Origin: Siphonodentalium dalli
Lineage: Eukaryota > Mollusca > Scaphopoda > Gadilida > Siphonodentaliidae
Assembly: GCA_032622095.1 (NCBI GenBank)
Contig: CP136061.1
Coordinates: 252,413,582-252,477,581 of the forward strand
Length of the DNA stretch: 64,000 nucleotides
Direction: 5' to 3'
The notes under the pieces were generated by a model that saw nothing but the letters and a program-made list of their open reading frames with translations, made no database searches and was not told the DNA's origin. Positions 48,856 through 60,086 of this stretch are shown one piece after another. The stretch's first letter is position 1. Each line of letters starts with the position of its first letter. The translations under genes were made by a program, and so were the position numbers.

Positions 48856-49034
48856 CAGTAATGCTCTAATTAATCGACTCCATAACCACAGCAGAATCGC
48901 TTGTTGCCATTCATCGGAAAGCTCTCCCCGAGAGCTTTCCAATGAATGGCAACAAGCCATATTTCCGACTAAATCCTGAAAAGTTACCTGTAATTCTGCT
49001 GTGGTTATGGAGTCGATTAATTAGGGCATTACTG
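48856..49034. mobile_element. Fold-back MITE-D copy 5, left arm shortened
   Basis: CAGTAATGCTCTAATTAATC to GGGCATTACTG with TA flanks. About 35 bases are missing from the left arm, after GCAGAATC. Confidence 0.88.
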
Positions 49035-49124
49035 TAGCTTGCTGGAATACTCTTCTTTACGAAGGCCAAATAAATTAATTGCAAAGATTGACTATCATGT
49101 ATACATACAGGGGTCGATTTAATT

Positions 49125-49680
49125 TTTATACGCCCTTTTTAAAAAAAGGTTGTATTATGTTATCAGTCCGTCCGTCCGTCTCCGTCCGTCTGTCGAGCCG
49201 CCCGTTAACATTTTGGTTTCCGAACGATAACTCCAGTTAGGATTATTTGATCTGAACTAAAGTTGGTATGTGTATTTCCCAGCTAAAGATACAGGCCATT
49301 GTCGAATATGGGTTCCGTCCAGTTATTTTTACATGAGTTACGTCCCTTTTTCAACTTAGAATTTGACCAATTTTATAACATTTTGGTTTCCGACCGATAA
49401 CTCCAGTTTTGATTATTTGAGCTGTACCAAAGCTGGTATGTGTATTTCCCAGCTAAAACTACATGCCAAGTTTGAATATAGGTTCTGTCTAATTATTTTT
49501 ACATGAGTTATGGCCATTTTTCGACCAAGAATTTGACCGCATTTTGGCATTGAAATTAGGGGTATATCAGATTTTCTTCAAATGTAAGCTCAAAGTATTA
49601 TCTTATTTTGCGATAGTACAATTCGAAATGGCTAAAGGGCATATTTTGCCACGCCCTAGTGATGCTCTTGTTTAATTTGT
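49125..49680. mobile_element. Dispersed element with CCGTCCGTCTCCG tract
   Basis: Starts ACGCCCTTTTTAAAAAAAGG and ends near CCCTAGTGATGCTCTTGTTT. It contains two imperfect copies of CATTTTGGTTTCCGA-CGATAACTCCAGTT. Non-coding. 49681-50400 shows nothing else recognisable. Confidence 0.6.
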
Positions 49681-50564
49681 ATAGCATTTTGTAGCCCATG
49701 TAGATTTTGTGTAGCATTCCCTACCAATACATGTTTTTTTCATTGTAAATTGATTAGCAGAAATTGGAAATTGCATCGCAAATTGTGATGCGAATCCAGT
49801 TAAATCGAGCCCTGACATATAGTGACTTAGAACATTAAGTAGATGACTACATTGAAAAAAATTATTAGCTGGTCGTCATAGGTGTACTAATTGTAACTCC
49901 AGAACAATTGAAAGGCATTGGAGGAAATTTAGTATCACATGTTATAATGAAGAGGTGTCAATTAAAAGACAAGGGAAACTATCACAATCTATGCTTACGA
50001 TGTGCACAAAATTAAAACAAATTAAAATAAAGTCCTCCCTCCCTCATTGATTAAGAAAAAAAATTGTCTGAGACACAAATGTTTTTTTTGGGCCTAACTG
50101 CTTCCAATTCCACAGACATTCCGGATTGATCTCTCCCTAAATTGTCTTCCATGCACCAGGGCGGCCATATGAATTTAAGTTATGACATTTTCTTCTGGTC
50201 ACCTTCATATAACAACCAGTTGTGTTTTCCTAAAAATAAAATATATTTCCAACTCCCCCACCCCATTAAATATGTGTGTTTTTATACTAGGATTTCTGGC
50301 TTTATACCTATTACTTCAATAGCGCTGTTCATTTCCTCATTAATCTGGGACCCTTCAATCCATCTAAACTTTTGTAAATACATTTTATGAGCCAATCTTG
50401 AAACATATGAGACTTATTGGAATAAACCTTTAATAATATACCAAGTCAGGTGACTCATAGAATTTAGCTTTAATAATATAATTAGTCATGTGAATTATAG
50501 AATTTAGCTTTAATAATATACCTTTTCATGTGACTCATAGAATTTAGCTTTAATAATATAATTA

Positions 50565-52344
50565 TACCCCCTTTTAAAAAAAAAGGGGGGTATACTGTTT
50601 TGCACCTGTCCATCCGTCCGTGCGTCCGTCCGATGTCTGTTCATGTCATAACTTGAGCAATAGTCCTCGGATCTCAATGAAATTAGGTATGGATATTCAT
50701 CTTTGTTTATCTGGAAATGTTGGATTTTTGGTCCTTCTGGTGTCTGTTCATGTCGTAACTTCAACAGTTGTGCTGGGATCTCAATGAAATTTGGTATGGA
50801 TGTTCACTACTATGAGGGTATTCAATAGAGGGTTCCATCGTTTTGTTCGGATTTTCCATTCTAGAGTTATTCATCTTTGTTTATCTGGAAATGTTGGATT
50901 TTTGGTCCTTCTGGTGTCTGTTCATGTCGTAACCTCAACAGTTATGCTGGGATCTCAATGAAATTTGGTATGGATGTTCACCACTGTGAGGACATTCAAT
51001 AGAGGGTTCCATTGTTCTGTTTTGCTTTTCCATTCTAGAGTTATTCAAGTATAATTACAACTACTTTCGCTTTGACTAAAATGCGTGTATTTGATTGGTC
51101 AAGGCCCTTAGATACGCTTGGTAGCGACAATATCTATCAGTGGAGGGAAGTGTCGTTTCCCGCATCACTGGGGGTAGTGATACCTTAAAAAGTTTGCAAA
51201 CCAAGTCGAATATCCATGGGGCGAATTTATCCGGATTTTTATTTTGTCCACCAATCAAATCGCAAGAAATCACTTCCGTTTCTAGTGGTAACGCAAGACG
51301 CCAAATATCAGCGAAAAATTATCACCGATTAAACAGCAAAATAGTACATTAATTTATTTGGGGATAAAAGAATGTATTACATAACTATTCCACCATTAGT
51401 ATTAGCATTTATCCAGCTTCGTGCCAATAATAATATGACATGGCAGTGGTCATGAGAGCATAGAATGCACCTTTGTAGCGACTGATTACTCTTCGAGTCG
51501 CCGGAGACCACAAGTTCGGTGGCGAAGTTTGGGAACACCGCTTCGGAATCGCTATCGAATCGGACTGCCTTTATGACAATACATGTTCTAGAATCGTTTT
51601 AAATAAGTGAAATTTACACCAGCAAGTACAGTTTAATAGTTTACGGGTGTGGTCTCTTGCTTTTGTGTAGTTGGAATGTCGGAAACAGCGATCGAATTGT
51701 GCGTGTTCATCTCTAACTTCCGGTCGGTCGCCCAATTTATTCTCGACCCAATTTCCCATTTCGGTTAAAAGAGCAGCTGAGTCCAGACACAAATATCACT
51801 TGGGTATTTTTACTATCTTAGTGTTTTTAATATAGTTTCTTTAAAAAGAACTTGTTTAATCACCAACTAATATGCGGATTGTCGTAATTATAAGCAATCA
51901 ACGTCGTTTTCGATGCATCTGTCGGCGTATAGAAGTGTCGGATGCCGAACTACATACTTTGTATAATTTCGCTTCGCGAAATTATACAGTATGTAATTCG
52001 GCATCCGACACTTCTATACGCCGACAGATGCATCGAAAACGACGTTGATTGCATATTTGTTTATCTGGACATGTCTGTCCGATGTCTGTCCAGGTCATAA
52101 CGTGAACAGTAATGCTCGGATCTCAATGAAATATTGTATGGATGTTCACCACTATGAGGACATTTAATGGCACATTCAACTGTTTTGTTTTGTTTTTTTG
52201 TGCTATAGTTATTCATCTTCGTTTATATGAAAATGCTGATTTTTGGGTCCATCTGTCTGAGTATAGCAGTCATAAGTTATAGATATGCCCACACTAGGCG
52301 GTATGCCACTAGGGGGTATGTACCGGACGACAGTCCATCTCTTG
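50565..52344. mobile_element. Inserted element with TACCCCC start, TTA flanks, itself invaded
   Basis: Starts TACCCCCTTTTAAAAAAAAA with GGGGGGTATACTG and has CCGTCCGTGCGTCCGTCC. Repeated paragraphs ATCTCAATGAAATTTGGTAT occur at 50670, 50781, 50952 and 52112. The paragraph is interrupted between about 51046 and 52056 by a second insertion. TTA flanks it on both sides. Confidence 0.8.
51891..52053. repeat. Near-perfect 163-bp palindrome
   Basis: GCAATCAACGTCGTTTTCGA at 51893 is the inverse of TCGAAAACGACGTTGATTGC at about 52032. The arms of about 75 bases are almost identical and meet at AATTTCGCTTCGCGAAATT. It forms the right part of the 1-kb insertion (51046-52056). The CG-rich 51080-51800 to its left has no recognisable gene. 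Confidence 0.92.
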
Positions 52345-52807
52345 TTAGTCATGTGACTCATAGAATTTAGCTTTAATAATATAATTAGTCATTTGACTCA
52401 TATAATTTAGCTTTAATAATATAATTAGTCATTTGACTCATATAATTTAGCTTTAATAATATAATTAGTCATTTGACTCATATAATTTAGCTTTAATAAT
52501 ATAACTAGTCATGTGACTCATAGAATTTATCTTTAATAATATACCTAGTCACATGAATCATATAATTTAGCTTTTTTTTTTATAATTTATTAAATTTTTT
52601 GTTACAATTTGTATGGTTAGATATTTAGCATTCTAACTTGATATGAATATTATCACATTTTCCTAGAAAATCATAGAATAATTTGAATATGTTTATCCTG
52701 TTGGATAAGTTTATGAGTTATTACCAAGACTTGGGGATGATGCCAAAATGTGCTGACTGCTGATTTCATTGTCTAAAATATAAACCTGATGTTGTGATGT
52801 TATGTCC

Positions 52808-52932
52808 AAGCCTGCATATAGTGCTTCTGACATTTGCAGAATGAGGTCCACAGAGGGTGAATTTAGTGATGCTACCCCACACAGCGGACTCTGTGGGACC
52901 CCATTCTACAATTGTCAAACACACTAGGTTAT
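52808..52932. mobile_element. Fold-back element E, short form, partly deleted
   Basis: AAGCCTGCATATAGTGCTTC, TTGCAGAATGAGGTCCACAG on the left, and CTCTGTGGGACCCCATTCTA on the right; about 25 bases of the right arm are missing. Confidence 0.8.
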
Positions 52933-53033
52933 GTCTGATTGTTGTCACTGATATTTATTTCTAGATGATTTATAATATAATATGATTCTGAGGAGCTTTA
53001 CATTTTATTATTAATGATTGGTATTTATTCTTA

Positions 53034-53333
53034 ACCCTTTGGAGAGTATCTATAACGTCATATACATGACGTCATGTGTGAGTTTAACGTCAACGTCATA
53101 TCAATAATTATTAACAAATTTGGGTCAAAAGGTCCCACAATTCGTTTTAATTTATGTGCAATTTCTGTTTATGTGTGCTATCATAATCTATTGCACTAAT
53201 TCATTGGGACATTATATTAATAAAAATATCTCCTTTACAAATCATTTATAAATCAGATGATCAATTGAAGTTATGTCTACATAAAAATGACACTTCCTGA
53301 AACGACATATATGTCGTTCCACTCGCGAAAGGG
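53034..53333. mobile_element. MITE-C (ACCCTTTGGAGAG ends), TTA flanks
   Basis: Left ACCCTTTGGAGAGTATCTAT and right CCACTCGCGAAAGGG are flanked by TTA. It contains CATATACATGACGTCATGTG and ACGACATATATGTCGT palindromes but not the hairpin module of MITE-A and MITE-B. Same first seven bases and target as those families. Confidence 0.8.
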
Positions 53334-53339
53334 TTAAGG

Positions 53340-53860
53340 CCATTTTTAGCTCATAGCTATTGCCATGGGTTGACATCTGTTGTCTGTGCGTGCATCCATC
53401 AACAATTTCATTAGCAAACCCTACAAGCCACATCCCTCATCCGATCTTCACCCAACTTCATATGGTACTTCATGGTGACCTCTAGATGGAAGCCATCTAT
53501 TTTCCACAAAAATCTTTAAAAAACATGGCTACCAGCAGCCATCTTGGATTTCACATTGAATTCATCGACACTCCCTGCAGCCTGCATATATTGGATCACC
53601 TCTTGAATTAGGAGCTATTGAATTTGAATGATTTTAGATGTAAAACATGAAACATGGCCATTGGCAGACATGCATCTTGGATTTTACTCTTTACATGACT
53701 ACATCCTTTGGTAAATCCTACAGACAACATCCGATCGTCACCAAACTTCATATTGATCTTCAGGGTGACCACTAGATGGGAGCCATAAAAATTTTCTGAA
53801 TTTTTTTTTAAAACATGGCTGCTGGCCGAGCCATAACTCATTTTCATTATAATTATCATG
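53340..53860. repeat. Diverged single units related to the 162-bp satellite
   Basis: AACATGGCTACCAGCAGCCA and CTAGATGGGAGCCAT, after TTTTTAGCTCATAGCTATTG. This is likely the dispersed element from which the satellite at 29.5 kb was amplified. A G run of 22 follows at about 54019. 53865-54010 resembles 59590-59750 (AGGAGATGGTCCCA). Confidence 0.65.
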
Positions 53861-54344
53861 TTTTACATCGTTCATAAAGTAAATGAATGTATTTTGCACT
53901 CATTCCTGGCTCAAATTCATTCATTTGTTGCATATATTTTGTTAAATGTAATAGGAGATGGTCCCACAAATGGCTGGATTTGGTGTACAGTCCCCGTTTA
54001 ATGAAGCCCAATTGCACAGTGGGGGGGGGGGGGGGGGGGGTGGGTTATCCTCACCTCTGGTTTTTCTAATATTAGAATGAGAATCCTGATTGTAAGTTAT
54101 GATTTTATGATCAGCGTTCACGCTCTCATTGGCCAAAGGCCAGTTTTTTTTTTTAAATGACCAAAACAAATTTTTTTTACTCCAAAATCGGAAATCTATT
54201 TCCAAAACCCGATTTGATTTTGTAACAGGAGCGACATGAGAATAAAATTTATAGTATGATCATCTGCTAATTGATTAGGTGATAAAGCTTAATGGGTAAC
54301 AAAGGCACTATCAATAAAACAGTAATGATGATTAACACTAATGC

Positions 54345-54635
54345 GGATCAGATTGAAGTTCCTCAGTTTAAGTTTGTGATGTTCACCCATTAGTCACCTC
54401 GATTATGAATTTTATCTTCTGCAAATTAGGTGTTATAAAAACTAAGCAGAAGGGAAAAAGTAACTGAAAACAATGTTAATTGGAGACTATAGATACTTCC
54501 AGAAGATGAGGCCTAAACACACAGGTCCCAGAGGGTTAATTTATTATGCTAGCCTGCTGTGCTGGGTAGCGTCACTGAATTCACCCTCTGGGGACCTCAT
54601 TCTGAAAATGACACACACTCTTTCAAGGCTTGGAA
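54345..54635. mobile_element. Fold-back element E, 5' truncated
   Basis: The linker text (TAGTCACCTCGATTATGAAT) is followed by one hairpin and the end CACTCTTTCAAGGCTTG. A 38-bp array begins right after it. Confidence 0.8.
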
Positions 54636-54656
54636 ATTGCACTGCATAATTCACAG

Positions 54657-55047
54657 TTGATGCACAAATTAGCATCGCATGCTGCCTGCAAAGACATTTA
54701 CACCAATTAGCATCGCACACTGCCTGAAAAGACATTCACACCAATTAGCATCGCACACTGCCTGAAAAGACATTTACACCAATTAGCATCGCACACTGCC
54801 TGAAAAGACATTTACACCAATTAGCATCGCACACTGCCTGAAAAGACATTTACACCAATTAGCATCGCACACTGCCTGAAAAGACATTTACACCAATTAG
54901 CATCGCACACTGCCTGAAAAGACATTTACACCAATTAGCATCGCACACTGCCTGAAAAGACATTTACACCAATTAGCATCGCACACTGCCTGAAAAGACA
55001 TTTACACCAATTAGCATCGCACACTGCCTGAAAAGACATTTACACAT
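54657..55047. repeat. 38-bp tandem array, about ten copies
   Basis: The unit is AATTAGCATCGCACACTGCC then TGAAAAGACATTTACACC. Units after the second are almost perfect. There are no variable spacers, so it is not CRISPR-like. Confidence 0.95.
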
Positions 55048-55335
55048 TTGCATCCATAAGTTGTTCATGATCTGTCAGCTTCTTGATGATGGTCCTTCCT
55101 TAAAATTGATTATCCTGATGATTTTTCTTTTGAATAATTCTGCTATTTTGATTTTCAAATCAGCTGCCTGATTCAAAATCTATTTTCAAGTCGACAATAA
55201 TGTGCTAGCTCATAGGTCTCTACCAGTTGACTGGGATTAAAACTTTGTTTAATTTAATAAATCAGTTGGATCAAAACAACAACCACATAATATTATATTT
55301 TGATGCTAATATTGTCTGATCATTAAAAAAGCCAA

Positions 55336-55820
55336 ATGAATATACTATGGTTTATTATGTTATGTTCTATGGTCGATTATATTTTGTTATATGGTCGATT
55401 ATGTTATGTTCTATGGTTAATTACATTATGTTCTTTGGTCAATTATGTTATGTTCTTAAGTCGATTATATTATGTTCTATGGTCGATTATATTATGTTCT
55501 ATGGTTAATTACATTATGTTCTTTGGTCAATTATGTTATGTTCTTAAGTTGATTACATTCTGTTCTATGGTCGATTATATTATGTTCTTAAGCCGATTAT
55601 ATTATGTTCTATTGTCAATTATGTTATTTTCTATGGTTGATTATGTTATGTTCTATGGTTGATTATATTATGTTCTATGATCAATTATGCTGTTCTATGG
55701 TTGATTATGTTATGTTCTATGGTCGATTATATTATGTTCTATGGTTGATTACATTATGTTCTATGGTTGATTATATTATGTTCTATGGTTGATTACATTA
55801 TGTTCTATTGTCGATTATGC
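55336..55820. repeat. 22-bp tandem array, about 22 copies
   Basis: The unit resembles TATGTTCTATGGTCGATTAT with AT, with variants TTAATTACAT and TCAATTATGT. Repeat-only frames (MFYGRLYYVLWL style) of up to 108 codons are by-products. Confidence 0.93.
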
Positions 55821-56017
55821 TAATTCAGGTGATTTCATTTTGTTATGTTAGATGATTATTTATTAGATCTGTATATTATTTCATAATTAACAAACTCATT
55901 TTAATTACTTCATAATAAACAAACTCATTTTAATTACTTCATGTCAAATATGTGTCATCGAATAAGAAATAACTGGAAGATGGATTAAATGAAGTGGATG
56001 TCTTTATCAAGGAAATA

Positions 56018-56221
56018 CAGTAATGCTCTAATTAATCGACTTCTTAACCACAGCAGAATTATGGGTAACTTTTCAGGATTTAGTCGGAAATATGGCTTGT
56101 TGCCATTCATCGCGCCGAGAGCTTTCCGATGAATGGCAACAAGCCATATTTCCGACTAAATCCTGAAAAGTTACCCATAATTCTGCTGTGGTTAAGAAGT
56201 CGATTAATTAGGGCATTACTG
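56018..56221. mobile_element. Fold-back MITE-D copy 6
   Basis: CAGTAATGCTCTAATTAATC to TTAGGGCATTACTG, TA-flanked. The arms pair almost perfectly around CGCGCC. Confidence 0.92.
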
Positions 56222-56229
56222 TAAGTCAC

Positions 56230-56680
56230 ATAAAACATGCAAGCCTGTCATTTGCATAATGAGGTCCCCAGAGGGTGAATTTAGTGATGATATCCCGCAC
56301 AGTGGGCTAGCATCACCAACTTCACCCTCTGGGGACCTCATTCTGGATGGCCTCATCTGCTATTGGAGACAAAGACTCTGATTGAAGTTCCCAAATGGTG
56401 AATATTGTGGTGTTCACCCATTTGGAATCTCGATTATGCAATATGTCGTTTTTGGGGATATAGCGAAACTAAACTAAAAAAGAAATAGAATCTATGTGAA
56501 GAAGTTTCTTTAGAAATTTTATAATAAAGAAACTTTCCAGAGAAGATGAGGCCTAAGCAGAATGAGCTCCCCAGAGGGTGAATTTAGTGATGCTAGCCCA
56601 CTATGTGGGATAGCGTCACTAAATTCACCCTCTGGGGACCTCATTCTGCAAATGACAGACACACTAAACTCAGGCTTGCA
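56230..56680. mobile_element. Fold-back element E, long form
   Basis: CAAGCCTGTCATTTGCATAA to ACACTAAACTCAGGCTTG with two hairpins and a linker (AATCTATGTGAAGAAGTTTC). A 30-bp array begins at its right end. Confidence 0.88.
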
Positions 56681-56682
56681 AA

Positions 56683-56905
56683 CATGTCATCCTACGTATC
56701 TTTCTTGTAAAACATGTCATCCTTCATATCTTTCATGTAAAACATGTCATCCTACGTATCTTTCATATAAAACATGCCATTGTCATCCTACGTATCTTTC
56801 ATGTAAAACATGTCATCCTACGTATCTTTCATGTAAAACATGTCATCCTACGTATCTTTCATGTAAAGCATATCATCCTACGTATCTTTCATGTAAACAT
56901 GTCAT
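56683..56905. repeat. 30-bp tandem array, about seven copies
   Basis: The unit is AAACATGTCATCCTACGTAT followed by CTTTCATGTA. It lies between two E-type elements (ends at 56680 and begins at 56941). Confidence 0.93.
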
Positions 56906-56940
56906 CTTTCATGAAACTTCTGTTGGAAGTGTTGTCCAGG

Positions 56941-57080
56941 CAAGCCTTGAAATAGTGTGTCTGACATTTGCAGAATGAGGTCCCCAGAAGGTGAATTTAG
57001 AAGTTTTTTTTTTTTTAGCTCAGTTTCTATATATCCCCAAATTGGTAGATGACACAATGCATAATCGAGGTGCCTATTGG
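56941..57080. mobile_element. Fold-back element E, truncated
   Basis: CAAGCCTTGAAATAGTGTGT, the left half-hairpin, then a jump at 57001 to linker text (TTTCTATATATCCCCAAATT) and an end near AATCGAGGTGCC. Confidence 0.8.
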
Positions 57081-57325
57081 TGCACATGACAATAGCTGTT
57101 GAAAGTGACATTAAACCCCAATTAACCAACTTTATGTTCCATTGTTCGATTATGTTGTTTATTACGGTAATTCCATTTTGATATGTTAGATTATTATTTA
57201 TTGGTACGGATGTATAATGATTCATAATAAACAATTGATTTGCTGTTTTGCATTACTTTATTGTTAGCTAAGGTTATGGGGTTCATGGCGGGAGCTGTGT
57301 AGGTGCAGGTGTAGGTGCAGTATTA

Positions 57326-57698
57326 ACCCTTTACCCAACAAACCGCCCAAATAAAACTTCAACAGCCTAAAATATCTTTGTTCTGTCTCAATAGAACCAT
57401 ACAAATATGGGTATCATTGGAACCGGCTCATTGACCACATTGTGATGGTTACAGTTATACCCTGTGCCAATGCATTCTCTTATATATGCGAGTCGACCAT
57501 AGGTCACCTCGCATATATAAGAGAATGCATTGGCCTAAAAAAAAACTTTTTTTAACACTTTTTACCATTTTTTTTAACATTCTTATAATTTTTAATGTGT
57601 TAAGCCAATGCATTCTCTTATATATGCGAGGCGACCTATGGTCGACTCGCAATTATAAGAGAATGCATTGGCACAGGGCCCTTCTGTTGGGTAAAGGG
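57326..57698. mobile_element. MITE-A copy 3
   Basis: ACCCTTTACCCAACA to TGTTGGGTAAAGGG, TTA flanks, two hairpin modules. Its GGCC-containing side is on the left, so it lies inverted relative to the next copy. Confidence 0.9.
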
Positions 57699-57776
57699 TT
57701 AAACATCCTGTGCCAGTGCATTCTCTTACATAATTTACCTTGCATTCAGATGACACCTACAAATTCTTACATTCTC

Positions 57777-57876
57777 AAAATTTACCAATCAGATTACAAG
57801 AGGATTTCGTTAGAGGGAGCAGAATATTTACCAATCAGATTACAAGAGGATTTCGTTAGAGGGAGCAGAATATTTT
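57777..57876. repeat. 47-bp direct duplication
   Basis: TTTACCAATCAGATTACAAG and GAGGGAGCAGAATAT occur twice in tandem between the two MITE-A copies. Confidence 0.9.
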
Positions 57877-57889
57877 ATGAACTCAATTA

Positions 57890-58282
57890 ACCCTTTACCA
57901 AACAGAATGGCCCTGTGCCAATGCATTCTCTTATATATGCGAGTCGACCATAGGTCGCCTCGCATATATAAGAGAATGCATTGGCTTAACACATTAAAAA
58001 TTATAAAATTGTTAAAGAATGTAAGAAAAAATGGTAAAAAGTGTTAAAAAAAGATTTTTTTTAGGCCAATGCATTCTCTTATATATGCGAGGCAACCTAT
58101 GGTCGACTCGCATATATAAGAGAATGCATTGGCACAGGGCATAACTGTAACTATCACAATGTGGTCAAGGAGCCGGTTCCAATGATATCCATATTTGTAT
58201 GGTTTTATTGAGACAGACCGAAGATAATTTAGGCTGTTGAAGCTTTATTTGGCCGGTTTTGGCCGGTTTGTTGGGTAAAGGG
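57890..58282. mobile_element. MITE-A copy 4
   Basis: ACCCTTTACCAAACAG to TGTTGGGTAAAGGG with TTA flanks. It is nearly identical to the copy in FAAH2 intron 2 (11471), including the 130-base spacer, and has two hairpin modules. Confidence 0.92.
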
Positions 58283-58284
58283 TT

Positions 58285-60086
58285 AAAGTAAAAGTCGCAA
58301 AGATCATATTTTACTCATTCCCCCATTTACTAGTCCCACAGATGGAAATGAATCCCCTGAAGTTTCTCCGATATGGATTATTGTACCAGAAAACCCCTAT
58401 GGCGCGAGCACCACTGTTAACGAAAACATCAAATTGATGCATTTTATTTTTGGCCCGTGAAGTCACACTGTACCTTCCCCACACTGTTGACAATATCAAA
58501 ATCGGTTTCCTGATTGTTTTGTTGTTTTCACAAACGTCATATACGTTGGAAATCGTGAATTTGGAATGGAATGTTTGAAACTTTGAATCCCCAGATCACA
58601 TAATACACGAATCCAGTCCAATATAACTTTTATAAATATTATTGGGACTCCGAGTGACATCTTTTGGATAAAAAAAGAGATGGATAATAAAAATGTCATT
58701 ATACAATGTTGTGACAATATGTGATTTTCTTGTACTCGTCCAGGTTGCTACGGGTCTCATCCAATGACTTTTCACCACAACCTGCACTTGTACAAGAAAA
58801 ACACATACCGTACACAACTTTGCATAATAACTTTATACCATTTGAAAGAGGAAGCTCCAAAATATTGTATTATCAAATTATCTGGTCGAATGAACTGTGA
58901 ACATGTTTTTGTCGAGGTAACGAATACATGTTCTGAGTGGTACTGTGCTTAATTTTTATCTGGACTACAATACTGCAAGTCTATTGTTCTTGATGGAAGG
59001 GAATAACTTTATCTCCTATAGATTTGAATTTTTATGCATTTTTGGTAAATAAAGGGGGGGAAGTCTTGGGGGTGAATATGAGAATCTCTATCACTTGGTG
59101 GACACTCCTAGGCCACAGCTGTTCTGTATCCTGATGGATATATATATTTGTTGTTATTTCATGCCAACTCGGGGACTCAAACGTTAAGTGGGCCTTTAAT
59201 GACATGCTTGTATTAGTATCCCCAAAATATTTGAGAAACAACTGTTGTCACGTATTCAAATTAGCAGCGAGTGAAAAACATTAATTAGCCCTCTAGGGTG
59301 AAACATTGGGCAGGCTTCTTAAAATTCAAACCCAAACCCACTCTCCCAAGTTTATTTTCAATATTGTTCCAGGAATTTGTCTGTTTGTGGTGTGAATCTT
59401 TATAAACAAGCTTGTTATTTTGAGTTAATCTGTTATGTATAAAAACATAAAATTAATATTGGGCTTCGAGAGGGCTAATCACATACTATGCCAATTTTGT
59501 AAATGTGTTGAACAAGACTTGCCTGTTGATTGGACTCAGTGTTATGTGTTTCATACACAATAAACTTTATATAACCCTTTCTATAGTAAATACTCATGGC
59601 AGTTATAATGAAAATTATAATTTACCATGTTGTTTGCATCGTTTATGGACACAAGTTTATTTTGCACTAACCCATGGCTGTTGATATTCTAATGAGTATA
59701 AAAGGAGATGGTCCCATAAATGGTCGGATTTAATGTACAGTACCCCTTTAAAGCCACTTGGCAGTTTGCTCATCAAAATGCACCTGATATTATTTGCTTT
59801 CAATTTTTCCTGGTAACGAAATAGGTAAATATATAAACTACCTTTCTACGATCATAACATGTCCCAGAAAGACACCAAAGTCATAGAAACCCTATATCAC
59901 GTGACCATTACATCACCATGAACATTTAATACATCACCAAGTCACCTTATACAGTGGTTTGCGTTCTATGGGAATATGTACAGACTGCCTTGTAACTGCA
60001 CTATCTCACACATTTCCTGGTGTTATATAGTCATGAACTTATGATTCATGAACATGGATTTAACCCAAGTTTAATTTAATTTAGTT
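58285..60086. other. Unique-looking AT-rich sequence, no gene recognised
   Basis: Several 60-75 codon frames on both strands show no family pattern. AGGAGATGGTCCCATAAATG at 59704 is shared with 53949. Nothing else was seen. Confidence 0.45.

Larger units (their letters stand above)
50405..52570. repeat. About 41-bp tandem repeat split by a 1.8-kb insertion
   Basis: Units such as GTCATGTGACTCATAGAATT followed by TAGCTTTAATAATATAATTA occur at about 50430-50564 and resume at 52345-52570. The interruption begins at TTA/TACCCCC (50562) and ends CTTG/TTA (52345). Confidence 0.88.

Noticed and set aside
54657-55047. CRISPR-like 38-bp direct repeats
   Set aside because: The units are contiguous with no unique spacers, and the genome is eukaryotic; it is a simple tandem array.
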